A stretch of DNA of 64,000 nucleotides from the NCBI GenBank assembly GCA_018398805.1, contig JAGFBZ010002395.1, positions 682,001 to 746,000 of the forward strand, written 5' to 3'. How positions within the stretch are numbered: position 1 is the stretch's first letter; each line of letters begins with the position of its first letter. Position numbers and translations under genes: made by a program. A model generated the notes under the pieces. That model searched no databases, was not told where the DNA came from, and worked only from the letters and a program-made list of their open reading frames with translations. This document shows, one piece after another, positions 49,962 through 60,054 of this stretch. This DNA is from Hirundichthys speculiger. Taxonomy: Eukaryota > Chordata > Actinopteri > Beloniformes > Exocoetidae.

Positions 49962-52257
49962 TTTGTACTAGATTACTGTTTGTTTTCTGTTACTTTGTGA
50001 GGGATGCACACACAGCTTGGCTGCGGTCACTCTTTCCTGTAGGCCGCACAGATAGAGGCTTGTTTTGAGGGAATGCATAAAAGAATTGATTGGGCTGGGA
50101 CTCTGAGCAGGAAGTCTGGAGCCAAGCCAGAGGCAGCATCCGCCTTCAACACACAGAAGAGGCCACTGTGTCTGTCACATTCAGCTCAGCATCTTAACTG
50201 CCAATGGCACCACTACAAGCATATATTGGCTTCTGTCTCCACACCACATATTCCCTCAACATAGACACCTGCAAACCCCTCTTTGAGTTTTTCTCCCTCT
50301 AAACACTACAAGTCTGCCGTTGTGCCATACACTCACACATACTTGTGTACAGTGTTGTAAAGGCTTTATGCGGTTTAAACTTTGACAGAACGATGTTAGT
50401 TGCTTTAAAACTTTGTAATTATCAGTTCAAACCAAACAGTGACTTTATTGTTCACCAGAGTGATCTAGAGAATTTCATTCTCTATATTTTTGCTTGATAA
50501 TAAAATTAAATTCTGTATTTAGATTCGTCTCACAAAATCTTGCAAGGGTGTCAATTTTCCGTAGATCTGTGGATTTCTGAGTTTTTTTCCATCCTGGGGG
50601 TCATTTTTGAGATACGTGTAAATCTGGTTTAATATTTTCGGGGGGGTACCCTCCACAGACGTGACGTGAATTCTCGATTGTGATTGGTAGATTTAGACCA
50701 GGGCATGCGCACTGAGCCCGTTGACAATCCAGCTGCTATCACAGCCAAATCAAGCCCAAAGCACATATTTTCTGATATTACTTCTCCCTTTCTTGTTTGG
50801 ATGGATGATTATTAGCTTTAAATTCACAGGAGAGATGTTTATTCCTTATTGTACTTATTTACTGCCCCCCCGGGCTTTGCGAACCACTTCAGAGTTTTTC
50901 CCAATTTCCCGTTGACACCCCTGATCTTGAGATGCACCTGTTGCTCAGCACACACATGCGCACTGAGCCATAATCCTGCAGATGCAGTCAACACTGCAGT
51001 TTTTACTTTTAATGGATGTGGAAATGTAGACAATCACAATACCTTGTTCATAATTCAGCATTTCTTTAGGTTAGATACTTCTCCAAAGTTTTTATTTCTA
51101 AACTTTTTACCCAAGTCATTTATCTTTCAAAACAAAACTCTCTTCTCTTGTCATATTAAACCAAATCTAAGTTGTTTCATAGAATTTAAAATATCTCTTC
51201 ATATGCCATGAATGTAAAGATAATTGCTGTTCAGCGTCAGTTGGTTTGATTTAGATTGCAGCTTTTACTGTCAAAGCCGGTACGTTGGTTAGTCACTGGA
51301 ATAGATTTGTTAGATGTGTTTTTTGCAGACTCATGTACAACCCTTGTAGGGCTGATTGATACAGCTTGCTTAAACTGGAGATCAGTTTACTATTCATCTA
51401 CTTTTGCTGGAGCAGATATGTCTCTTTTGATTACCATTATATTCCATCAAGAAGCTCTTTCTGCATTTTCTCTTCCTGTGCTATTATATGACTTCACAGC
51501 AAAGGTATTTTAGTCTTTAATAGAGCTTCAAGCTATTGTAGCCAAAGATGAACTGTTTTTCTGCTTTCATATTTTTGCATATAATGTGTTTGTATATATC
51601 TTGATACAAAAGCAAGTTCTGCAACAGGTGGTTAGATTTGTCTCCGCACAAAATAAATCTAACGGCAGATGATGTAGTGTACATTTTACTCACTTTTGCA
51701 GCACAGAATAAATGGGGACAAATTGAGTGTAACATCTGCTTAAATGAGAGGATGAATGGCCATGAGAGAAATTACCTTCCCACGTCTTGACAGCTGTAGA
51801 GGTGGTTGTAAAAGTTAAATGCCAGTGCAATTCAAATACCACATCCAAATAATGTGGGAGAACGGAGGATGGTTGCATCTTTCTGCTGTTGCTAATAAAT
51901 TGCACATGAATATTTCATAACAAAGAATAAATCTTGGATTTTATTTGATCACAATTTGTGTTATGTAGAACATCTCTTTAGCATCAAAGTAATAACCTGA
52001 ATGGCTATTAGTTCACACGTGTGTGTGTGTGTGTGTGTTTAATATTTACACCAATATTTAACAATTGAAAATGTGTTTTATCTAATTTTTAGCTCTATTG
52101 TGAAAGAAGTCAATTCATGACATGATGGATTTTCTCATTCTTTTTCTGACAGGATGAATCCAGGATTAAGGCCACGGTGATGGATGTGAAGTCTGTCGAC
52201 CATAAAGACTATAGCAAAAGGCTCATCATGAACATTAGGAAACTGGCTGCCCAGTAA
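30098..52257 (+). CDS. rpa1: RPA1 (RPA70), large subunit of replication protein A
   Basis: RPA70 is the main single-stranded DNA-binding subunit in replication, repair and recombination. Coding exons: 30098-30127, 30502-30549, 30884-30944 (damaged), 32562-32670, 32779-32867, 33017-33091, 34311-34425, 36006-36108, 36244-36312, 36637-36829, 38619-38755, 39820-39968, 45274-45403, 47463-47639, 49251-49358, 49616-49702, 52153-52257. Phases agree throughout. The start [10 protein letters not shown] matches fish orthologues. Exons 1-5 give the amino-terminal OB domain, exons 6-7 the linker, [13 protein letters not shown] opens DNA-binding domain A, exons 11-12 encode domain B, and exons 13-17 domain C. 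Its zinc ribbon is Cys-x4-Cys-x13-Cys-x2-Cys, from CPSQDC to CEKC in exon 14. The human Phe269 position is Tyr ([12 protein letters not shown]). The end is MNIRKLAAQ. Exon 3 contains an in-frame TGA. Intron 11 probably has a GC donor. Confidence 0.96.
30884..30944 (+). CDS. rpa1: rpa1 exon 3, truncated and with in-frame TGA
   Basis: After the acceptor TTTCTGTAG the frame required by both neighbours reads Arg, stop (TGA at 30887-30889), then [18 protein letters not shown]. Family members have an asparagine-isoleucine-arginine start to this exon, encoding a core strand of the first OB domain, and that part is absent. The other two frames also stop within about 25-30 bases. Skipping the exon would break phase (exon 2 ends in phase 0, exon 4 needs phase 1), so no simple splice choice rescues it. 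A small deletion or local misassembly at the exon start fits best. Confidence 0.75.
31212..31599 (+). mobile_element. hAT (Charlie-like) deletion derivative in rpa1 intron 3
   Basis: The left end CAGTGGTGCTCTCA resembles the reverse complement of the right end, CAGTGGTTCTCAAT. Between them, about 31354-31410, the plus strand reads [18 protein letters not shown], which resembles the amino-terminal reading of ZBED5-like hAT transposases. Stops surround it and the rest of the transposase is missing. No target duplication is clear, so the ends are less certain than for the other elements. Confidence 0.55.
34687..35396. repeat. Compound AT then CT microsatellite block in rpa1 intron 7
   Basis: About 170 bases of AT repeat (34687-34860) are followed by about 535 bases made almost wholly of C and T on the plus strand, with scattered CTGT and CTAT units. 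It begins about 260 bases after the exon 7 donor and ends about 600 bases before exon 8. Long open frames across it on both strands are artefacts of the repeat. Confidence 0.97.
36830..38618. other. rpa1 intron 10, mostly unannotated
   Basis: A 1.8-kb intron. Apart from the AT tract near its 3' end no feature is supported. The block near 37120-37260 has repeat-like wording but no ends were found. Confidence 0.5.
38277..38466. repeat. AT microsatellite in rpa1 intron 10
   Basis: About 190 bases of TA repeat with interspersed ATCT units, ending about 150 bases before exon 11. Confidence 0.95.
38756..38761 (+). other. rpa1: Probable GC splice donor of rpa1 intron 11
   Basis: Exon 11 ends GGAGAGGAG and is followed by GCAAGT. 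Joining 38755 to 39820 gives LWGEEAEKFDAS, matching the acidic residue seen here in other vertebrates. A canonical alternative exists: donor GTAAAG at 38760 with acceptor at the second AG, ending at 39823, would give EEAKKF in frame. Conservation favours the GC-AG choice. Confidence 0.6.
40628..41225 (+). mobile_element. hAT-like deletion derivative with BED-finger remnant, rpa1 intron 12
   Basis: The left end TAGGGATGGAACG and the reverse complement of the right end, TAGGGATGTAACG, match at 12 of 13. Flanking 8-mers GTCTATGC and GTCTGTGC match at 7 of 8, a good target duplication. Inside, a plus-strand frame at 40824-41042 reads KSEVWTYF, then a poly-T-derived tract, then [14 protein letters not shown], resembling the first part of a BED zinc finger of hAT transposases. 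The zinc-binding cysteines and the catalytic part are gone. Confidence 0.8.
41226..45273. other. Remainder of rpa1 intron 12
   Basis: The intron spans 39969-45273. Beyond the hAT-like element it shows poly-T tracts (41340-41362, 43519-43536, 43660-43672) and no recognised gene, RNA or repeat family. A GC-richer stretch near 43260-43450 has no domain-bearing frame. Confidence 0.5.
46156..46305. repeat. Four tandem copies of a 37-bp unit in rpa1 intron 13
   Basis: The unit, starting CAGACTTTAGGTGGTGAATA, recurs at 46161, 46198, 46235 and 46272 with near-perfect identity. The copies abut with no spacers, so this is a minisatellite and not a CRISPR array. Confidence 0.95.
48141..49204. mobile_element. 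hAT-like element with exact 8-bp target duplication, rpa1 intron 14
   Basis: The left end TAGGGCTTGGCAA and the reverse complement of the right end, TAGGGCTGGGCAA, match at 12 of 13. Flanks at 48133-48140 and 49205-49212 are both CTTTTTAT. The left arm carries TTAACG words as in the wdr81 intron 10 element. The element ends only 38 bases before the exon 15 acceptor cleavage point, so its target-site copy forms part of that acceptor region. No transposase frame is left. Confidence 0.85.
49928..49957. repeat. Poly-A tract in rpa1 intron 16
   Basis: A run of about 30 A bases following CCACTTA. Its orientation could reflect an old retroposed tail, but no SINE or LINE body was recognised upstream. 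Confidence 0.85.
50543..50923. mobile_element. Short hAT-like MITE in rpa1 intron 16
   Basis: The left end CAAGGGTGTCAA and the reverse complement of the right end, CAGGGGTGTCAA, match at 11 of 12. The latter is a common hAT terminal sequence. The hexamer ATCTTG lies directly outside both ends, though an 8-bp duplication is not complete. The 381-bp interior is noncoding. Confidence 0.65.
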
Positions 52258-52357
52258 GAACCTTGCTGCATTTGCTGCACGTTCTTTTGTTAGAGATCTT
52301 TATTTCTTGTACAGCCAGCAAACAGATCTTTATATTCCCCTTTTTTTTTTTTTTCCT

Positions 52358-52363
52358 AATAAA
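52358..52363 (+). terminator. rpa1: Polyadenylation signal of rpa1
   Basis: AATAAA lies 101 bases after the stop codon, just after a poly-T run. It is the first such signal and gives a short 3' untranslated region. Confidence 0.65.
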
Positions 52364-52369
52364 GCATTT

Positions 52370-54535
52370 GTAACTTAGTTCTTTATTTTACTTTCTGTGT
52401 ATGAGTTTTCCGTGAAGTGACAGCTTTTCTTTGGTGACGTTTTCTGTGGCTTATTGTAGATTTTCCTTCTGTGAGCTTAATATTTTTTTATTTGAAGAAG
52501 TGGAGCAGAGTGGGTCAGTAAGCCATAAAGGAAATTTTCTTTGTGCATGTCTTTAGCCAGCCAGTTGCTTTTTTTTTGTTTTTTTTAAGAGTACTCTAGT
52601 CCTGTGGGGCGGTGACTGCTTTAAGCAGAAGACCAGCACTTTTTCTGACATCCTTTTCACCCTCTGATGCACTCTCAAAATGCCTGGGCTGGGCCTGCAC
52701 ATCCCTGATAAGAACGCTTACTCTCCCACTTCATTCTCTTTTGGCTGTGTTTCTTACACATTTGTTAGCATAAGTACTTGATGCAGAAGTGCAGACCAAA
52801 TAGCAAATGTACTGTACTCTTTGATGCTGTTGATAACTTGCATTTCCTTTCATGAGACTAGTAGTTCTTTTTCCTCATGTGGAAATCAACTGTAAAAATA
52901 AAACTATTTGTTGCTGAAACTTGCTGTCTACTTTATGATGGATATCTGACATTCAATCAAATGTGCATTTTTATTAATTGAAGTGCTTAAAGATGAATGA
53001 GGAAACTATGCAGCATCTTAACCTGTGCTTATAAAATTAAATGACATGAAGTCTTTTGTAAGGAAGTGCAGTAGAAGATCTATTCTCGGGCCGGCACACA
53101 GAACCCTCCATCTTCTAAGGTTTTGCTCAGATGTGCAACAGATTCCCTGCAAACTTGACTTTCATGTTCTATTAAAGCAGAACATCACTGAGGCTGCACC
53201 TTCCCATTTTTCTTGCGATAACATCTCGTTTCTGCTGAGCGCCGCATCTGTTGCCTGTAGTACGCAGAGATGGATTAGACCTTTCTTAAAATAGTAAGGA
53301 AAGGTAAGGTTCACTCTTTTGTAAGCCATACTTGGCAACATTGATTTTGTTTTCCTGTGGTCACCTCTTTACATCTCAAGTTTTTTTTTTTTTTTTTAAA
53401 CTTCCTTGGGCTTTCAACGTGTTCATGTATGTATATATGTGTGTATGTATATATATGTGTGTATATGTGTCTATATATATATGTAGATAGATGGCACAAG
53501 TCCAATATAGTATCAAATGGTGCCAAAGATGCTTCAATCAAGTCTCTTCTCTGGCAGCAGAGAGGGTTTGATGGGATGTGGCAGCTTTTTAGTCAGCCCA
53601 ACTGTCTTATTCAGAAAAGCACAGTAGAGGACAAAGGTTTGTACTTGTGCAAGGGTAAATATAACATTTTCCCTTGACATACTGAGTCATTTTATCAAGG
53701 CTGTTGATAGTTGCATTTCTATATTTTCAAATTTCTAGTAAGCTCATTACACAGTTCTACTTTCATGATTGCAACGTTTGAAATAACTTGCACATACTTG
53801 CTGCCAAAGAAGTGTGCAGTCTTGTTTTATTTATATATTTACACATAAAGATATATATTTCCCTCAATACAGTCTGTACTAAAAACATCCAAATTTTGGG
53901 ACAGTTATACTTTTATGGACATGTGTTGCATAACCCCTTTCTTTTAATGTGACAAAGTGGTGGATTTTAAACCTAACCAAAGATTGTGATTCCTGAAAGA
54001 GAACTTGAGGTTTTACAGCTCACCTAGAGCAATTTGCTGTACACCTCTTCTTCCAGGACCAGCAGTTTGTAGATAAAGGTTTGTAGCAATTTCCTGTGGG
54101 AGAATTTACTGACCAGTAATGGAATCACAATTTGCCAAATGAGCTGATAGTTGTTCATCAAATTATAAACATTAATGAGGAGGTGCGTGGGCCTAGTGGA
54201 TGTGACTGTAAGAGCTCCACTTGACATGTGAATTGCAACGCTACGCTCCAAACTAGGAGGTTGTGCTGAATGCTGAGTGGTGTCAACTGTGGGGATGTAC
54301 TGGCAATTTAAGAGCTGATCTGTTGACCAACTAATGAGGATGTGTTAAAGATTCCAGAAGGTTTGAGGCAGGATGATACTGTATATCTCTTTTATAGCTA
54401 TGTGGTCTAAATGTGCACAGAAAACATTGTTTCTAGGTGAACAGGAATGACCAGATTGGCAAAAGGTTGAGACAGCCGTTCCCCGTCTGACTATAAGTGT
54501 TAACGGATCAGTCTGAATGAGGTTGCTGAAAGAGG
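52370..54535. other. Gene-free sequence downstream of rpa1
   Basis: AT-rich DNA with a TG/TA microsatellite near 53425-53485 and poly-T runs. No exon, RNA gene or identified repeat family. The open frame across 53357-53677 runs through the microsatellite and is not considered real. Confidence 0.5.
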
Positions 54536-55560
54536 TACAGTTGTGTTAAAAATAATAGCAGTCCCACGTCACTCGCAAGATGAATCAGTGTTTTAGTTAG
54601 AATTTCAACTTCTACACTGCAAGCAAGTTTCTAGAAGGTTTAGTAAAAGTATAGAAAACCAACAGACCTAACAGGCATGCTGCTGATTCTTTGATAAATG
54701 AATCATTTACTCAAAGGGGCGTGTTCAGTGAGTGAGGTCATTGATTATGTGACAAAAACAGGTGTTAAACAGGTGGCCCCTATTTAAGAATCAAGGCAAC
54801 TGACGCTGCATATGCTGGCTGTGCATTTCTCCTTGAAAAACAGTAAAATGTGTTGTTCAAGACAGTGTTCAAAAGAAGAGCATTCTTTGATTAAGAAATT
54901 AATAAAAGAGGGGAAAACCTATAAAGAATTGCTGAAAATGATAGGCTGGTCAGCTAAAATGATATCAAACGCTTTAAAATGGCAGCCAAAACCAGAAAGG
55001 CGAGCAAGAAAAAGAAAAACGAGTTTGAATGGATCGGAGAATAACCAAATTGGCAAAGACTCAGCCAATGATCAGCTCCAGGAGGATCAAAGAAGATCTA
55101 AGACTTCCTGTTAGTACTGCAACAATCAGACGACGTCTATGTGAAGCCAAGCTGCCAGGAAGAAGCCCCAGCAAAGTCCCATTGTGAAAAAAATACATAC
55201 TGAAGCAGTTACAATGCCGAAGAACACATTGAACTGGCCTAAAAAGAAATGATGTAATATTTTGTGGATTGATGAGAGTAAGATTGTTCCTTTTTGGGTC
55301 TAAGGGCCACAGTTTTTATCAGACACTCAATTCAAGCCACAGTGAAGCATGGTGGTGCAAGCATCATGATATGGGGATGTTTCTTGCACTATGGTGTGGG
55401 TCTTATTTATCACATACCAGGGATTATGGATCAGTTTGAGTCCATCAGAAAACTGCAAGGAGTCATGTTGCCTTATGCCTAAGAGGAAATGCCCTTGAAA
55501 TGGGTGTTTCAACAAGACAACGACCCCAAACACACCAGCAAGTGAGCAAAAATCATGGTT
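54536..55560 (+). mobile_element. Decayed Tc1-like transposon with helix-turn-helix and DDE remnants
   Basis: The left end near TACAGTTGTGTTAAAAATAA is the start of a common fish Tc1-like element. A plus-strand frame at 54812-55114 shows the DNA-binding part (KEGKTYKELLKMIGWSAKMI and ALKWQPKPERRARKRK). Later pieces include KHGGASIMIWGCF near 55345 and QQDNDPKHTSK near 55510, which carries a catalytic-region motif. Stops and frame shifts separate the pieces. The right terminal repeat was not found, so the copy is truncated or interrupted after about 55560. Confidence 0.8.
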
Positions 55561-56939
55561 CCAGACAAACAGAATTCAATCACTGCATTCATCGTGCTTG
55601 ATTTACCAATAAAGGGAAATATGTCATTGCCCCCAGGGCCAGCCCCAACATGCCTCCCTAAAAAGTCGATTTCATCAAGTGTTTGATGGATTTTGGACAT
55701 TTTATCAACTTCAAAGTTTAGAAATTTAACTTTTCGAAAATTTAAATTAAGAAATAAGTAAAACCCCCCCATGAAATCTGACATTTAACCCAAAGCTAAG
55801 TTGATGCTGTCAAGTGTTCCAAGTACCTGACATAGCTAAAAGTTTAGTTTTTGTTCACTTTTGGAGTACAGTTGGGGTTGTGGGTAGTTGGCAGAAACAC
55901 AAAGCATTGAAAGTTGTACAACTTTAACAGCCGACAGAAACTCATTAAAATGCAAATCCACTTGGAAGTGTTCATTTCTCCCCTGTACGAGAGCTTAAAG
56001 TTCTGATATTTGACTCATTTTCCTAAATTCGAAGCAAGTGCTTCTCTAAAGATTACAATCTGACTCGGACTTTCCAAGGTTGGGACGATAGAGCGTGAAT
56101 GCTGCAGTTCTTTGAAGACTAGAGAGTGCAGAATAAAAATCCATCAGTCTAATCATCAGCCACTGCCCATGGCAGCAAGAGGACTCAAAATGTTTCTATA
56201 TCAGACACCATTCTGAATCTGTGAAGCTGAGTTATGATGTTCTTTGACACTCTAGACACCGACACATGCAGATGGAGACCTTGCAATGTAGAAAAACAAT
56301 GTGTCATTCCTTGTGATGAGTTGTTAAATTAAATGGTTCATATAGCTGCATGCCTGGTTAGTGTGTTACATTAAAGTATGAAATTGATGGATTTATTGCT
56401 TTTGTTTTTGTTGTTTTTCCAAAAGATGTTCCTAAAATAGACTGGACAAACTTGGTCCAGCCAAAAGAGAGGATCATATTGTCTCAAACTAGCTGTTTCA
56501 CCTACATATTTGATCAGCTTTAGTCTACATGCGTAAAGAGAGAAAACTTGCACTGAGTGGTTTAGTTTCACGAAGTGCTCCAAACTGAAACTGAGTGAAT
56601 AAGGGGGCAAACTGTCTGAGACACTCAGAATTATAGATAAGTGTGTAAAATGTGAAGGCCTGAAGACTATCTCCAAGCAAATATAGAAGATAAAGTCCAT
56701 GGGACTGAGGCCAACCTCCCAGGATGTTGACACAAGAGGAAATATAATCCTGTGTTGATCAGAAGAATAGTGTGAATGGCAGAAGAGCCAAGACAAAAAC
56801 ATTTAAGGATATTTTAAAACCGAGGTTCCATCCACTGGATTCAATGGAACAGGACTCCATAAATAGAAAAGAAATAGAAAAGCTGAAAAACGAGCCAAAG
56901 TTTAAGGGAAAATGTCCTTATGACGTGACAAAAACGTAG
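55561..56939. other. Unassigned sequence between two Tc1-like remnants
   Basis: No exon or clear repeat family recognised. Short minus-strand open frames (55509-55784, 56371-56802) have no domain features. The region may include unrecognised decayed transposon parts. Confidence 0.4.
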
Positions 56940-57300
56940 CAACACTGTCCCTGTTGTGAAGCATGGAGGCAGCACATTTATACTTGTGCTTGAATGTTAC
57001 ATGTCAGTTCTGTGCCACGGCAGTACAAGCAAGATATGGAAAGATAACGATATACATAAATAACAAAATAGACATTTTACATTCTGTGCAGAGAACAGTG
57101 AAGTCTCAAAACTATCAAGGCCTCCTGGAGTGAAACATACTGGCCCTACTCTTAATCCCATTGAACATCTAATGAAAGTGTGGAGAAGTCTCCCTTACAA
57201 CCGGAGGCAGCTGTAGCAGTTAGTTCATGAAGAATAGACCAAAGGTCTCACTGGGAACCACAGACAATACTACTGGAGGTTGTCAAACAAAATATTAACT
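56940..57300 (+). mobile_element. Possible second Tc1-like transposase remnant
   Basis: The plus strand reads TVPVVKHGGSTFIL near 56950 and TLNPIEHLMKVWRSLPYNRR near 57150-57210. These resemble the KHGG and LNPIE-x-LW regions of Tc1 transposases, in the correct order but with most of the intervening sequence lost. The identification is by short motifs only. Confidence 0.5.
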
Positions 57301-59140
57301 TAACCGTGTCATTTTCCGTACCATTTCCATTTGTCGAGCTAAATATTAGGTTGAATCAAAAGCAAAGTCTGATTTGTGTTAAAACGTGTAATTAAAAAAA
57401 AGATGATGCATGCCATTAACCTTTCAAGTTATCGCAGACATATTTGGATTTTCTTTTACGGAAAGGTACCAACACATTGGTATTGGTGCACTGCAGGCAC
57501 TGGCTGTTTTATCATTGATTGCGATGTTGGAATGCTCATTTGTTCTTTTTAATGAGGTGTTTATTGGCTTGGCATTTTCCATTTTGGCACAGGAAGATTT
57601 AAATTTATGTGTCTGACAAAGAGGAACATAAATTAGGACCAAGGACCTAAAGTAATCTACATTTATGCCTTTGGCTTTATATCCCTCTGTGGATGTGTTC
57701 ATCTTCCTCTTTAGCTGCAATTTAGATTTTTTTGAGATCAAATATGGCAAAATCAAATGTTATTGGATAGTGATGGTGCTAAAAACTGAAAGTCTTTACT
57801 TTTATTCTTGAAAAAGCTTAATGTGTTAGAAAAAAACAGTTGATACTCAATAATGTATGTATCTCAGCTGACATAAACTGGGCTTGTGGTTTCACAGGTT
57901 ACGGGTCTGCCAGTTGTTGGGGGAGTGGAAAAGAGTCATTCATTAATTTTCCATACCTGCTTCAGTCTCATTCAGGATCACGTGAGTCTTAACTGGAAAA
58001 TATGCTTCTTCAGATCCGGACTGTAAATGTGACTCTTGTTGACAAGAGTCAGCAGGAGTCACTTTGCCTGGTCCGCCGGTTCTTCGTTTTAACGCCAGAG
58101 ATTCCTGTTTGAGGCTGTGCTCAGTGGGGTTAAGCCCTTGGCTCTGACTCCGACAAGACTCAAAATGGACAGGAGGAGCACATGTGACCTGCCGGTGCAA
58201 TGCACAGAAACCAAGTAGAGTGAGTTTTTAAGTTCCTTCCCTGAGTCAAAGGATATATGCTTGTGTGCAGGTGCAACATATTTGCCTAATCCCATCTAAC
58301 CCTTGGCTTTGTTTCCAGTTTTTGGAGGACTCTTGACTGAGTAGTGGTCCTTCAGAATGAGGTACAAGGCCAAAGGTTTGACATTTTTACCCACAAATTG
58401 ACTACCATTCTTTTTGGAGGGCCATTTGGTCAACTGCTACCCCTTGACCAAAGGATAATAATTGGAGATTGGACAAGGTCATATGCAAAACAGAGCACTA
58501 GGTAGGAGGTGGAGAGCTTGGATTGGACTTGTCTTTGAGTTTCAAACATAAAGGGCTGAATGTAGTCCAGAGATCAGTTATCCACAGCAGCTGCAGAAAA
58601 GGTCTGGTATACTGAGGCAGAGAATAAGTGTTTTCTTCAAAAGTGGTGCAGGTAATTGCACTGACAGTCAAAATGTTTGACTTACAAAAGGCTCATTGCT
58701 GCAATAATTGTTGCAATCAAATAAAAATGATAATGTGTTGCTTCTGAAGAGCCGTGCAGGGTTGTGTCAGCGGTATCTGTCTTGCTTCTGTTTTGAATCA
58801 GCATATGGATGGCTTTGTTTGCCATATACGACCAAAAGGCAAGTTTGTATTGCTATTTTCTCTGCAGTGACTACTTCTCACTTCGAGGTATACTGAAACT
58901 GTTTTGATTGAGTTTAAATGAATAGCTTTTAGTACTTTTTTTTTTCTTTATTGCTGTTCTCAGTAAAATGTCAGAGACAAGAATGGAAGCAGTTTGGAGC
59001 ACAAAAATGTTTTCCGCTATAATCTCATCTCCAAAAATCAGGTAAGTCCATTTTTTTTTTCTTAAATTTATTTTCTATTATGAAAAGGAATTCGCACTCT
59101 GGTGGTGGAAGAATATTTCCAGACTCGTTGTATTGAAAGA

Positions 59141-59142
<2 letters not shown>
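57301..59142. other. Gene-free sequence, nothing recognised
   Basis: About 1.8 kb without a supported exon or repeat family. Moderate GC near 57900-58600 but no conserved-looking frame. Confidence 0.45.

Positions 59143-59177
<35 letters not shown>
59143..59177. repeat. Run of 35 consecutive G bases
   Basis: An uninterrupted G homopolymer between AGAGA and AGTATAAAAG. Such runs form G-quadruplexes and are hard to sequence, so the true length is uncertain. Confidence 0.95.
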
Positions 59178-59178
<1 letters not shown>

Positions 59179-59925
59179 GTATAAAAGGAACAACATCAAA
59201 GGTTCAGCACGCCACTGAAATTATTATGCCAGTATGGTTTTCAATATCAAAAAAAACTTTGAAGTTTCATGTTATTCTTTTGTAAACCTCACAAAAGGAC
59301 TGACAACCCACACTTTAAGATTCACTGCTCTTCATTTGGTATGTACAGGTATGGGTGACCTTGTCAAGGTTTTCTTTAATTGGATGACCCATTGCTTTGA
59401 ATCGAAGCTGCTCATCAGTGAATACTGAATAGTTGTATCATCTCTGAGTTCATTTAAGTGTCAAGATAATAAATGGTTGGATAGCCAATGGAGAGGAGGC
59501 TTCATCCTCTCACGACCTTATTGAAAATATCAACGTGCGCGCCTCTTTTCTTTCATCTGGAGTGACACAATGTCTTCCTGAGCGGCGTCAGGACGTCATG
59601 AGCTGTAATTTGTTGTCATGCCAGTGCTTTAGAAAGTCCGGTTGTTGCATTCTTATGCATCATCTCTCCGTCCACCTCCTCTATCCCCCCCCCCGTCCCC
59701 TCCTTCTCTGTCTGCTTTCACACTACTTTTCTGACTTCTCCAGGCTTTTAAGAAGTTTTTAATAGTCCCTGTGGAATAGGATTTGACGAGGCTTTTTATT
59801 TATGTAACTGGGCCCTCCTTGTGCCGCTTCTGTGGCTCTTTTTCCCTCCTTTCTTTCCTTCCTCCAACATGTTTAGGTCGTCCTGCTTTAATTGTTAAAC
59901 TGCTGGTGGACTTCCCTTAAGGATA

Positions 59926-60054
59926 GTGTGTGTGTGTGTGTGTGTGTGTGTGACTTCTGCTGCACCCGTTAGTGTACATTTGCACGTGCCCTCGAGGACG
60001 TCGCTGCTGCAAAAAGATTCTGCATTAGTTCAGATCAACCCCCCCCCCCCCCCC
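59926..60054. repeat. TG microsatellite and C16 run
   Basis: TG repeat at 59926-59952 and sixteen C bases at 60039-60054, with unique sequence between them. Confidence 0.9.

Noticed and set aside
54812..55114. A 100-codon open frame as a host gene
   Set aside because: Its reading is the DNA-binding part of a Tc1-like transposase, and the downstream transposase pieces are broken by stops.
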